Positions 1-8,489 of a DNA stretch of 64,000 bases are shown piece after piece. A program made the position numbers and the translations under genes. Below the pieces are notes generated by a model. The model worked only from the letters and a program-made list of their open reading frames with translations, searched no databases and was not told where the DNA came from. Every line of letters starts with the position of its first letter. The first letter of the stretch is position 1. The stretch covers positions 1 to 64,000 of the forward strand of contig NZ_FOWP01000002.1 of assembly GCF_900115475.1 (NCBI RefSeq), written 5' to 3'. The stretch is from Ectopseudomonas composti. Its GTDB lineage: Bacteria; Pseudomonadota; Gammaproteobacteria; Pseudomonadales; Pseudomonadaceae.

Positions 1-119
1 CCAGTCCTGGGACTGACGCCATACCGGCGACAAAGCTCCCGCACATTGCTTTCGGGTTGCCCCGCCAACAGAACAAATTCACGCCTTATCGACATAGTGC
101 TGCGCTCCGGCCACGGCAT
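1..119 (-). CDS. IS481-family transposase, N-terminal fragment (runs off window)
   Basis: The first 39 codons of a transposase are visible. The N-terminus reads MPWPERSTMSIRREFVLLAG and continues into an ELCRRYGVS helix-turn-helix segment, which is the characteristic start of IS481-family transposases. The DDE integrase core would lie beyond the left edge and cannot be checked. ATG at 119 is preferred; a GTG immediately upstream (122) is possible. It lies just inside the terminal repeats of the insertion sequence, as expected for this family. Confidence 0.72.
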   Translation of the reverse strand, partial: MPWPERSTMSIRREFVLLAGQPESNVRELCRRYGVSPRT

Positions 120-209
120 CACTCGATCTCCCGATTCGATGAACCCCGTAAGCCTAAATGCGTTACCTATGTCTCCCGACACCCGTTACCTATGTCCCCC
201 GGCTGAACA
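1..209 (-). mobile_element. IS481-family insertion sequence, left end only
   Basis: The terminal part of an insertion sequence enters from the left edge. Read on the minus strand, the end carries two tandem copies of the motif GACATAGGTAAC (around 160-200), typical of IS481-type inverted repeats, followed by the start of a transposase. The boundary is placed near 209 because a host intergenic repeat (GGCGCACCCTAC) resumes right after it. The other end and the target duplication lie outside the window. Confidence 0.7.
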
Positions 210-264
210 CATGGCGCACCCTACGGCGTATCGCGGTTTGGGTAGGGGGCGCCGCGCGCACCGG
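210..264. repeat. TAGGGTGCGC-type intergenic repeat
   Basis: A copy of an intergenic repeat built from GGTGCGC / GCGCACC half-sites and TAGGG / CCCTA ends. Related copies occur near 6335-6365, 9675-9692, 13190-13255, 17233-17256, 19025-19095 and 25868-25980, always between genes. The insertion sequence on its left appears to have landed inside this copy. Confidence 0.6.
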
Positions 265-281
265 ATGTTTGCCTCAGTATC

Positions 282-2462
282 CTAGAACCGGGTGCCGACT
301 CGCTCCAGCGGTCGGTAATGCGGAGGGAAGAGGGCCACTATTTCTTCCAACGGTACCGGTTTGCTGAACAGATAGCCTTGGACCTGATCGCAGTCGCGCT
401 CCTGTAGGAACGCCAGTTGCTCGGCGGTTTCCACGCCTTCGGCGACGACCTTCAGGTGCAGGGCATGGGCCATGGCGATGATGGCGTGGACGATCTCGCG
501 GTCCTGATTGGAGTTGGCCACGTCCTGAATGAAGGAGCGGTCGACCTTCAGCGTATCCAGCGGTAAGCGGCGCAGGTAAGCGAGCGAGGAGTAACCGGTG
601 CCGAAGTCGTCGATGGACAGGCTGACACCCAGTGCGCGGATGTTTTCCAGCAGACCGATGGCGCGGTTGATGTTGCTCAGCAGCGCGCTCTCGGTGACCT
701 CCAGCTCCAGGCAATGAGCAGGGCAACGCGTCGAATTCAACAACTGCTCGATACGGCCAGGTAATTGATCATTGGCCAGGTTCAGCGCTGAGCAGTTGAC
801 CGCGATCTTCAGCCCCGGATAGCCCATGTGATCCAGGCTGTTGAGGTCGAGACAGGCGCGGCGCAGCACCCAGTTGTCGAGCTGATCGATGAAGCCGTTG
901 GCTTCGGCGATGGCGATGAAGCGTTCGGGGGTCAGTAGACCGTGCTGAGGGTGATTCCAGCGTACCAGGGCTTCGAGCTTGCTCAGTGCACCACTGCGCA
1001 GATCGATGATCGGCTGGTAGTAAAGCATCAGGCCATTGTCCTGCTGCAGAGCCTGGCGCAGGTCTTCTTCCAGCTGCAGTTCGATCGAGGCTTTCTGCTT
1101 CAGGTGCGGGTTGAAGAAATGCACCACGTTGCGGCCGCTGCCTTTGGATTGATACAGCGCCAGGTCGGCATGCTTGAGCAGTTCGTCGGCGCTATTGCCG
1201 TCCTGTGGGAACAGGCTGATACCGACGCTGGTGGTCATCACGATCTTGCGCCCCGCCAGGCCGATGGGTTCCTTCATATGCTCCAGCATGCGCGCCGCCA
1301 GTGCGCGCGGGTCGGCGTTGCTGTCGAGGCTGGCAACCACGCAGAACTCGTCGCCGCCGAAGCGCGCGATGATGTCGCGCTCACGCAGCGCGCTGCGGAT
1401 ACGCTGCGCCACCACACGCAGCAGCTCGTCGCCAGCATCGTGGCCGAGACTGTCATTGATGCGCTTGAAGTGATCGATATCGAGAAACATCACCGCCAGG
1501 CTGCGGCCGGTCACCGCGTGCTCCTCCAGGGTGGCGGCGAATACCCGGTTGAAACCGCGGCGGTTGAGCAGCTCGGTCAGGGGGTCGAAATGTGCTGCCT
1601 GTTCCAGCGAGGCCTTGGCCTGGTCGAGCTGCACCAACAACGTGTTGACCCGCTGCAGGTCGCGCTCCTTGTCGTCGAGCTTGCGCCCGATCCAGGCCGC
1701 GACCAGGCTCAGGCTGAGAATCAGCAGGGTGATGGAGGCGACGATCAACACCAGTTGCACGCTGTTGTCGGCACTGCGCATCTGCAGCGGCGTGCCGTCC
1801 GCCACCACCAGGTTGAGCGCGGCCATGCCGGTGTAGTGCATCGAGGCGATGGCAGCGCCCATCACCAGCGCGGCCGAATATTTCATCCAGCGCTGACGCC
1901 GCTGCGAGCCGTGGCGCACATAGCGGTTGAGCAGCAGCGCGGCGAAGCTGGCGCTGATGGCGATGACGATGGACAGGGTGAACAGGCCGCCGTGGTAGTA
2001 GGCCTGAGTCTCCGAGCGGATCGCCGCCATGCCGGTGTAGTGCATGGCGCTGATGCCCAGGCCGATGATGACTGCTGCCAATAACTGGCGTCCCAGGCCC
2101 GGGCGCGGCATAGCCATGTAGTAGAGGGCGAGGAGGGCGGCTGCCAGAGCCACCAGCAGCGACAGTACCGTGGTGGCGAGGTCGTAGCGGATGGCGACCG
2201 GCGCCTGGAACGCCAGCATGCCGATGAAGTGCATGGACCAGATGGCACCGGCCAGGCACAGCCCGCCGAGCAACCCCCAGACCAGACGCATGCTGCGCCT
2301 TAGCACCTGATCGAGGTGTTTGGCGATGGTCAGGGTGCTGAGGCTGCCGACGCTGGCGATGACGTATGACAGTGTCACGAGCCAGGGATCGTGTTCGCAG
2401 TTGAGCAGCATCTGGCCCTGCTCGGGCAGATCCGCGAGAAAGCGAATCGAGAGTCCGTCCAT
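282..2462 (-). CDS. MHYT-GGDEF-EAL membrane c-di-GMP signalling protein
   Basis: Bifunctional cyclic-di-GMP turnover protein of the inner membrane. The N-terminal about 250 residues hold seven or so hydrophobic segments with three MHYT-type motifs (MHFIGM, MHYTGM, MHYTGM), thought to bind a metal and sense a diatomic gas. A GGDEF domain follows with an intact RFGGDEF signature, then an EAL domain with EAL, ELEVTES, DDFGTGYSS, KVDRSF and AEGVET, so both cyclase and phosphodiesterase residues look complete. The ATG at 2462 is preferred over the GTG at 2468 because the AGGG ribosome site would be too close to the GTG. It stands 64 bp downstream of the tubulin-like gene on the same strand, so co-transcription is possible. 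Confidence 0.93.
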   Translation of the reverse strand: MDGLSIRFLADLPEQGQMLLNCEHDPWLVTLSYVIASVGSLSTLTIAKHLDQVLRRSMRLVWGLLGGLCLAGAIWSMHFIGMLAFQAPVAIRYDLATTVLSLLVALAAALLALYYMAMPRPGLGRQLLAAVIIGLGISAMHYTGMAAIRSETQAYYHGGLFTLSIVIAISASFAALLLNRYVRHGSQRRQRWMKYSAALVMGAAIASMHYTGMAALNLVVADGTPLQMRSADNSVQLVLIVASITLLILSLSLVAAWIGRKLDDKERDLQRVNTLLVQLDQAKASLEQAAHFDPLTELLNRRGFNRVFAATLEEHAVTGRSLAVMFLDIDHFKRINDSLGHDAGDELLRVVAQRIRSALRERDIIARFGGDEFCVVASLDSNADPRALAARMLEHMKEPIGLAGRKIVMTTSVGISLFPQDGNSADELLKHADLALYQSKGSGRNVVHFFNPHLKQKASIELQLEEDLRQALQQDNGLMLYYQPIIDLRSGALSKLEALVRWNHPQHGLLTPERFIAIAEANGFIDQLDNWVLRRACLDLNSLDHMGYPGLKIAVNCSALNLANDQLPGRIEQLLNSTRCPAHCLELEVTESALLSNINRAIGLLENIRALGVSLSIDDFGTGYSSLAYLRRLPLDTLKVDRSFIQDVANSNQDREIVHAIIAMAHALHLKVVAEGVETAEQLAFLQERDCDQVQGYLFSKPVPLEEIVALFPPHYRPLERVGTRF

Positions 2463-2526
2463 AGTCACCCTGCTTGGCGGCGGCTAGCGTGCCTTTTTCA
2501 GTGAAGCACAGGCACGCCAGTTCCAC

Positions 2527-4698
2527 CTATTTTCCGTAATCGTTGAGCGAGATCACTCGGGTCTTGCCGATGCGATGGCGGTAGATCTCGCGCAGGTACT
2601 TGATCGCCTGCTTGACGCTTTCGCGCGACAGGCGGATGTCGTTGATCGAGACGAACTTCTCGGCGTCGTGGATCAGCTCACGGTACTTCTTCTCGTACAT
2701 CGGCTTGATCGCATACCAGTTGGTATCGAGGATCTTCGCCGGGTCTTCGTGCTCGTTGAGCATGGCGTCGAGTTGCGCCTCGTTGAAGCGCTCGGAGACG
2801 ATAAATTCGAGCATGGCGTCGTCCAGGCTGTCGTCGAAGCGGTACTGGTCACGGGCGAAGCAGCGCTTGATGTAGGCGACGATCAAGGTCAGGAAATCGT
2901 CCGACAGGCACGGGCTCTTGACGATCAGGGTGGTCAGCGACAGGTTCGCCGAGGCGCCGATCACCAGTGCGTAGCGCTTGAGTGTGGTGTTGGGGAAGAG
3001 GTTGTTGAGGTGGGTCTTGAGCCGGTTCAGGTCCATGTAGGACAGCTTGTAGTCCTTGGGCAGCGAGACGATCGACACCACCGAAGAGCAGTTCTTGAAG
3101 AAGTGCAGGTCGCTCAGTTGGGCGGCGTCGTAGCCGCTGGCCTTGTATTGCTCCAGCGCCTGGCGATAGCGCTTGGACTCGATCGGCAGCAGGCTGATGC
3201 CCTCGATGGCCTGGGTGACCTTGTTGTAGTGCGGCAGGTCAATGGAGCGGAAGAACAGATCGTCGATGTTCAGCCGTGGCGGGTGCTGTTCCTTGTCCAG
3301 CACGCGGAATTTTTCCGAGAGCTGGGCCGCCTGCTCGGGCACCACGGATTCTGCGTAGGCCACGGCTACCGGGCCGGCCAGGCTCATGAACAGGTCGTTG
3401 GCGTCGAGGCGGATGGTCTCGCCGATATCGATACCGGCGCGGCGGAAGTAGTTCTGGTCGTAGTCGCTGGTCACTGCCTGGGCGGTGAGGATGTTGAAGA
3501 TCTGCTGCGAGATGTACTGGTTGGCGTGGCGCTCCATGGCGGTCACGTCGATGTTGTGGATGCTGCCGTCACCGCTTTCTTCGGCGTAGCGCATGATGTC
3601 GTTGGAGATCAGCATCATCGCGTTCCATGGGCGTATGCGGCGCATCACGCTTTCGGCGCTGTTCTGCTCGTTGTCGAAGTTGTAGGAGAAATCCCATTCC
3701 TCGGCCAGGTACTTGCACAGCAGGCGCCCGGCGTTGATGTGCAGGGCTTCGGACATTTCGCTGCGCTGGTCGGAGATGTTCGGCAGGATGCAGATGCCGC
3801 TGGTGAAGATCGGTTCGAAGACGAAACCGCGGTCGCGCTCGGCTTCGCCGTCCTCCGGCGGCTTGCTGTCGAAGGTCTTGCTCATGTAGGCGAACTGCTG
3901 CGCCAGGCCGAATTCCGACGCCATGCCCGAACCCGTGCCACCGCCGGCACTGAAGATATAGAAGTACAGCCGCGACTGGTTGGCCTTGATGCCGCACGAG
4001 TCGATCAGGTAGCTGTGGATGAACTTCCAGTCTTCGTTGGAGAAACGCTGGGTGTCCTTGTTGAGGATGATCTTGGCCAGGTACTGACCGAGGATCGGCG
4101 CGTTACCGGCACCACCGGCGTGCACCTCGGACAGGTCCATGATCTTCATCTTGCTGTAATCGTCGAGAAAGCCGCTCACTTCGCCTTTGCGCGAGAAGCG
4201 AATGCGCCCGGCGATGTCCTTGTCCAGATCGCCCAGCATCACCAGCGGCTCGATCAGAAACACCGGCTTGCTGCTCTTGCGCGGGGCGCGCAACAGGTTG
4301 CTGCGAATCCAGCGGCTGGGACGCGAGGCCTGCTCGATGGCGGCGGTGGCCTCGCTGTGGAACTCTTCCAGATAGAACTGCCGGGCGTTGTAGACCAGGG
4401 AGGCGACGTCCAGGGCGATGTTCGAGCCGCAGCGGCCAAGGCCGATCAGGCACACCGAGGGAAATTGCTGGATACGGCTCGACTCGCCTTCGTCCAGTGG
4501 CTCGCCCAGCGGAAACACCATGTTGCGCAGGCCGTCGAGGTTATCGAGGATGCGTTCGATATCGCGTTCGGTGAAATACAGATACTGCTCGCCGGTTTCA
4601 CTCGACACCGGCAGCGCGGGCGGCGCCAGCAGGTTGTCGGCGAGATCGGCCAGGGTGGCTTCCTTGGTGGGGGCTACGGCGTCTTTTTTTGTTTTCAT
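2527..4698 (-). CDS. Tubulin/FtsZ-like protein (large, chromosomal)
   Basis: A 723-residue protein with two hallmarks of the tubulin/FtsZ GTPase fold: a glycine-rich nucleotide-binding loop near residue 85 (LIGLGRCGSNIALDV) and, further on, the signature FSAGGGTGSGMASEFG. The family best matching this size is the Tubulin_2-type group of bacterial tubulin-like proteins; it is clearly not cell-division FtsZ (about 390 residues, different neighbours). The remaining C-terminal half is not recognised. No signal peptide or membrane segment is seen. Upstream, 275 bp separates it from a divergent MFS transporter. Function is unknown; a filament-forming or scaffold role is only an inference from the fold. 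The start is the ATG before KTKKDA; its ribosome site is weak. Confidence 0.8.
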   Translation of the reverse strand: MKTKKDAVAPTKEATLADLADNLLAPPALPVSSETGEQYLYFTERDIERILDNLDGLRNMVFPLGEPLDEGESSRIQQFPSVCLIGLGRCGSNIALDVASLVYNARQFYLEEFHSEATAAIEQASRPSRWIRSNLLRAPRKSSKPVFLIEPLVMLGDLDKDIAGRIRFSRKGEVSGFLDDYSKMKIMDLSEVHAGGAGNAPILGQYLAKIILNKDTQRFSNEDWKFIHSYLIDSCGIKANQSRLYFYIFSAGGGTGSGMASEFGLAQQFAYMSKTFDSKPPEDGEAERDRGFVFEPIFTSGICILPNISDQRSEMSEALHINAGRLLCKYLAEEWDFSYNFDNEQNSAESVMRRIRPWNAMMLISNDIMRYAEESGDGSIHNIDVTAMERHANQYISQQIFNILTAQAVTSDYDQNYFRRAGIDIGETIRLDANDLFMSLAGPVAVAYAESVVPEQAAQLSEKFRVLDKEQHPPRLNIDDLFFRSIDLPHYNKVTQAIEGISLLPIESKRYRQALEQYKASGYDAAQLSDLHFFKNCSSVVSIVSLPKDYKLSYMDLNRLKTHLNNLFPNTTLKRYALVIGASANLSLTTLIVKSPCLSDDFLTLIVAYIKRCFARDQYRFDDSLDDAMLEFIVSERFNEAQLDAMLNEHEDPAKILDTNWYAIKPMYEKKYRELIHDAEKFVSINDIRLSRESVKQAIKYLREIYRHRIGKTRVISLNDYGK

Positions 4699-4973
4699 CA
4701 GTGACAGTCCGGCGAGTCAGTGGGGTATTGGCCATTGGCCACAAAATGACCAACCCCATTGGTTCTAGCACGGAAAAAAGCACTTTGCCTTATTCCCGCC
4801 GGATATGAGGCAGATTGGCATCTAGCGCCATCCATCTGCATAAACCAAGCGAATGGTCGCAGACAAAATCGGGCAAAGGCTCTAGATTGCGCGTCACCCA
4901 GCGTTCGGTGGGGGGGCCAAGGTAGGCGCCACCGCAGTAGGCCGCACGCGGATAACAAAAAGGAGACCTTGTC

Positions 4974-6299
4974 GTGCAGCCCAACCAGCAAGCCTCGAAT
5001 GCCTGGCGCATTCTTTTCCTGCTTTTTCTGGCCAACCTGTTCAACTTCTTCGATCGCACCATCCCTGCCATCATCATCGAGCCAATCCGCCTGGAATGGG
5101 GCCTGAGCGACCTGCAGCTCGGTCTGATCGGCACGGCTTTCACCATCGTCTATGCCCTGGCCGGCATCCCGCTCGGGCGCATGGCCGACACTGGCGCACG
5201 GCGCAAGATCATGGGCTGGGGCCTGGCAGCCTGGAGCGGCCTGACCGCGCTCAACGGCCTGGCCTGGAATTTCTGGAGCTTCCTGCTGATTCGCATGGGC
5301 GTCGGTATCGGCGAGGCCAGTTACGCGCCGGCGGCCAACTCGCTGATCGGCGACCTGTTCCCGGCGCACAAGCGCTCCCGGGCCATGGGCATCTTCATGC
5401 TCGGCTTGCCGCTGGGGCTGCTGCTGGCATTCTTCACCATTGGTGCCATGGTGCAGGCCTTCGGTAGCTGGCGCGCGCCGTTTCTGATTGCCGCTGTGCC
5501 GGGACTGATCCTGGCGCTGTTTCTGTTTTTCATCCGTGAGCCGGCGCGTGGTGCCGCAGAGGCCGTACGCGTCAGCAGCGCGCCGGTGGACAAGCCGCTG
5601 CGCAAGGTGCTGGCGATCCGTACCTTCTGGTGGCTGGTGCTGGCCGGGCTGGCGTTCAATTTCGCCTCCTATGCCTGCAACTCCTTCATGGTGCCGATGC
5701 TGCAGCGCTATTTCGGCCTGGGCCTGCAGAATGCAGCCATGGCCACCGGGGTGATCGTCGGGCTTACCGGGTTGCTCGGCCTGACGGCAGGTGGCTGGAT
5801 CGCCGACAAGGTGCATCAGCGCTGGGGCAATGGTCGGTTGCTGTTCGCGGCTTTCAGCATGTTGGTGGCCTGTGTGTGCACGGGCTGGGCGCTGAGTGCC
5901 GGGCGGATCGAGACCGCTGTTTTCGTCGGGGTATTCAGCCTGGGATGGCTGTTCTCCTACAACTTCTATACCTGCGTCTATACGGCGATTCAGGACGTCA
6001 TCGAGCCGCGCTTGCGGGCCACGGCCATGGCGTTGTTCTTCGCCGGTCTGTATCTGCTGGGCGGTGGCCTTGGCCCACTGGCAGTCGGTTGGCTATCGGA
6101 TCACTACGCGCAGGCCGCGATGCACGCGGCGGGCGCGAGCGAGATGACCGAAGCGTTCAAGGCCGTCGGGCTGCATGACGCCATGATCCTGATTCCGTTG
6201 GCGCTGTTCCTCACCCTGCTGGCGCTGCTGCAGGCGGCACGTTGCTTTCAGCGTGATGCGCTGCGTATGCGTGAGGGCTTGGCAGCAGCTGTGGCTTGA
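4974..6299 (+). CDS. MFS transporter
   Basis: A 441-residue major facilitator superfamily permease with about 12 hydrophobic segments. The first helix region FNFFDRTIPAIIIEP and the loop GIPLGRMADTGARRK (MFS motif A, between helices 2 and 3) are diagnostic. The closest general type is the Spinster-like/anion cation symporter group; the substrate cannot be told. GTG start at 4974 is chosen for the good AAGGAG site at 4960-4965. Transcribed divergently from the tubulin-like gene; a repeat cluster follows its stop. Confidence 0.88.
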   Translation: MQPNQQASNAWRILFLLFLANLFNFFDRTIPAIIIEPIRLEWGLSDLQLGLIGTAFTIVYALAGIPLGRMADTGARRKIMGWGLAAWSGLTALNGLAWNFWSFLLIRMGVGIGEASYAPAANSLIGDLFPAHKRSRAMGIFMLGLPLGLLLAFFTIGAMVQAFGSWRAPFLIAAVPGLILALFLFFIREPARGAAEAVRVSSAPVDKPLRKVLAIRTFWWLVLAGLAFNFASYACNSFMVPMLQRYFGLGLQNAAMATGVIVGLTGLLGLTAGGWIADKVHQRWGNGRLLFAAFSMLVACVCTGWALSAGRIETAVFVGVFSLGWLFSYNFYTCVYTAIQDVIEPRLRATAMALFFAGLYLLGGGLGPLAVGWLSDHYAQAAMHAAGASEMTEAFKAVGLHDAMILIPLALFLTLLALLQAARCFQRDALRMREGLAAAVA

Positions 6300-6555
6300 T
6301 GGCGGGACGATGCACCCTACGGGAGTAAGGCCAGCGTGCTAGCAGGTAGGGTGCGCAGTGCGCACCAGTTGCTGAAATCCCAGGTTGCAGGAGCTCGGGC
6401 CGCTCTGTTCGTGGTAGGCATTGGTGCGCGCAGCACACTCTACGGCTTCAGAGTGAGGCCGTAGGACGGATGTCGTTTTTTACATCCACCAGCGCCGTGG
6501 GTCGGTAACGCGTGATCTACGGCTCTGGGTGGGTGCGCAGTTATTACTGCAGGCC
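6300..6555. repeat. Intergenic repeat cluster (two repeat families)
   Basis: A 256-bp gene-free stretch. It holds GCACCCTAC / GTAGGGTGCGC half-sites (about 6312-6366), the CTACGGCTTCAGAGTGAGGCCGTAG hairpin region (6440-6465), and at 6461-6494 a diverged copy of the second repeat family, GTAGGACGGATG followed by TTTTTTACATCCACC, related to copies near 41516, 42756 and 43794. No gene is seen. Confidence 0.6.
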
Positions 6556-7533
6556 TCAGGGCACCAGCAGGATCTTGCCGTCACGCTCGCCGCTGGCAGC
6601 AGCGGCCACGGCATCCTTGATGTGCTCCAGGTCGTAGGTGGCCGCGACGCGGGTCTTCAGTTTGCCGCTGGCGATCAGTTGTACCAGTTCGCCGAACACT
6701 TTCATCTGTTGCGCCGGGCTGGCCTGCTGGAACCACTTGGCCAGCCAGAAACCGCGCAGGGTCACGTCACGGAACACGAACGAGGAGGGCGAGACCTGGC
6801 AGGACTGGCCGCTCATCATGCCGTAGTTCACCAGTACGCCGCCGTTGGCCAGGGTCGCTGCCAGGTTATCGGTGCTGACGCCGCCGACGGCATCGATACC
6901 CAGGCGGACTTCGGCGCCGCCCGTGGCTGCACGCACTCGCTTGGCCAGGTCCGGGCCATCGACCAGCACCAGATCACCACCTTCGGCCTCTACGCCGGCG
7001 ATAGCCGAGTCACGGCGTACCACGTTGATGGTCTTGAAACCACGCAGCTTGGCGAGCTGGATCAGGTAGCTGCCGACCCCAGAGTTGGCGGCGTTCTGGA
7101 TCACCCAGTCGCCCGGCTTGAGGTCGACGAACTCGCTGAGCAGCAGCGAGGCGGTTGGCGGGTTGACCGTGAGCATGGCCAGTTGCAACGGGTCGGCATC
7201 CGGCAGCGGGATGAGTTTTTCCGCCGGAGCATTCAGGGCCGTGACCCAGGTACCGCAACCGACTGGCAGCAGCACGGTCTGGCCTACCTTGAAGTTGCTC
7301 ACGCCTTCACCGAGCGCCTCGACCTTGCCCACACCTTCGTTGCCGCCCACGGCCGGCAGCGGCGGCAGCATGCCGTAGGCGCCGGTCAGGGTCAGCACGT
7401 CGGACGGATTGATCGGCGCAGCCAGCACCTTGACCCGCACCTGCCCGGCAGCGGGCGCCGGCAGTTGCAGTGGCACCGCGCTGATCACGTCCTGCGGCAC
7501 CGGGCCACGTTGTTGGTATTCGGCTTTGAGCAT
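6556..7533 (-). CDS. Zinc-independent MDR oxidoreductase (enoyl reductase / quinone reductase type)
   Basis: A 325-residue medium-chain dehydrogenase/reductase. Family marks are the N-terminal GroES-like half (PSDVLTLTGAYG, GNEGVGKVEALGEGV) and a Rossmann half (GDWVIQNAANSGVGSYLIQLAKLRG, then VRRDS). The pattern NAANSGVG and the absence of the structural-zinc cysteine cluster match the 2-enoyl-thioester reductase (MECR/ETR-like) or quinone oxidoreductase branch, using NADPH. The start at 7533 (MLKAEYQQRGP) has a clean AGGAG site; longer versions begin in poor-quality sequence. Located alone, convergent with the MFS gene. Confidence 0.85.
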   Translation of the reverse strand: MLKAEYQQRGPVPQDVISAVPLQLPAPAAGQVRVKVLAAPINPSDVLTLTGAYGMLPPLPAVGGNEGVGKVEALGEGVSNFKVGQTVLLPVGCGTWVTALNAPAEKLIPLPDADPLQLAMLTVNPPTASLLLSEFVDLKPGDWVIQNAANSGVGSYLIQLAKLRGFKTINVVRRDSAIAGVEAEGGDLVLVDGPDLAKRVRAATGGAEVRLGIDAVGGVSTDNLAATLANGGVLVNYGMMSGQSCQVSPSSFVFRDVTLRGFWLAKWFQQASPAQQMKVFGELVQLIASGKLKTRVAATYDLEHIKDAVAAAASGERDGKILLVP

Positions 7534-7677
7534 GGTCTTGATCTCCTGAAGGCAGGCGCAAAATGCGTGCAGCCAGTCTAGCCTCGATAGGGCAAAGCGG
7601 AATGAATCGGCCGGCATCCACTCTGGTTATGAAGGTGGCCAGGCGTCTATGCTCTGGCGGGTCCGATAACGGGGTAG

Positions 7678-8406
7678 ATGATGGTCAGATGGTGGCTGGG
7701 ACTGATGTTGGCGTGCCTGAGCGCGACGGCTGCGGCGCAGGTGCTGCACGTCGGCTTCGGCACGCACAAACCGCCCTATGTCTTCGAGGGTGAGCCGCGT
7801 GGCCTGGAATATGAGCTGGTGGAGCGCGCTGCGCATAACGCTGGTTTCGAGCTGACCGCCTATTACGCGCCAATCGAGCGTCTGCATCTGATGCTGCGTC
7901 GCGGCGAGATCGACGCCATCACCACCACTCACGAGCGCAGTGGCGTGCAGGCCTTCTACTCGGACGTCTACATCCATTATCAGAATGTGGCGGTGGCGCT
8001 GGCCAAGCGTGGTTATCACATCGAGCAGATCGCTGATCTTGGCAATTACTCCGTCAGCGCCTTTCAGCGCGCGCGACTGCTGATGGGGCCGGAGTTCGAG
8101 AGCATGGCGATGAACAACCCGCGCTATCGCGAGGAGGCGCTGCAGATCAATCGTAACCGCCTGCTCTACAGCGGCCGCACCGATGTGGTGGTGGGCGACA
8201 AGCGCATCATCCGCTACCTGGACCGCGAGGTTGACGATCAGGTCGACGTGACCCAGCCACTGGCCTGGTTCGAGATCTTCCCGCCCACGCCCTACCGAGT
8301 CGGCTTTCGCCGTGACGAACAACGCCAGCGTTTCGACGAGGGGCTGCGTCTGTTGCGTGAGTCTGGCGAGTACCAGCGCATCGAGCAGCGTTACCTGACG
8401 GACTGA
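7678..8406 (+). CDS. Periplasmic amino-acid-type substrate-binding protein
   Basis: A 242-residue exported protein of the SBP_bac_3 type. The first about 20 residues form a signal peptide ending near ATAAAQ, followed by LHVGFGTHKPPYVFEGEPRGLEYELVE, the usual opening of this fold, in which a small ligand is held between two lobes. No ABC permease or ATPase genes flank it, so it is an orphan; such orphans often act as sensors or are remnants. The start is one of two adjacent ATGs at 7678/7681. Ligand unknown. Confidence 0.82.
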   Translation: MMVRWWLGLMLACLSATAAAQVLHVGFGTHKPPYVFEGEPRGLEYELVERAAHNAGFELTAYYAPIERLHLMLRRGEIDAITTTHERSGVQAFYSDVYIHYQNVAVALAKRGYHIEQIADLGNYSVSAFQRARLLMGPEFESMAMNNPRYREEALQINRNRLLYSGRTDVVVGDKRIIRYLDREVDDQVDVTQPLAWFEIFPPTPYRVGFRRDEQRQRFDEGLRLLRESGEYQRIEQRYLTD

Positions 8407-8489
8407 AACCTGAGGAAACTTTTGCGAGGCTGCCACGGCGGAGGTGCTGTTGCACTATGGTCGCTTGTCTGACGCTTGGAGACTTCACG

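Noticed and set aside
942-4704. Long plus-strand open frames opposite the MHYT-GGDEF-EAL and tubulin-like genes
   Set aside because: High GC content makes antisense frames long. They match no family and their composition is that of reverse-complemented coding DNA.
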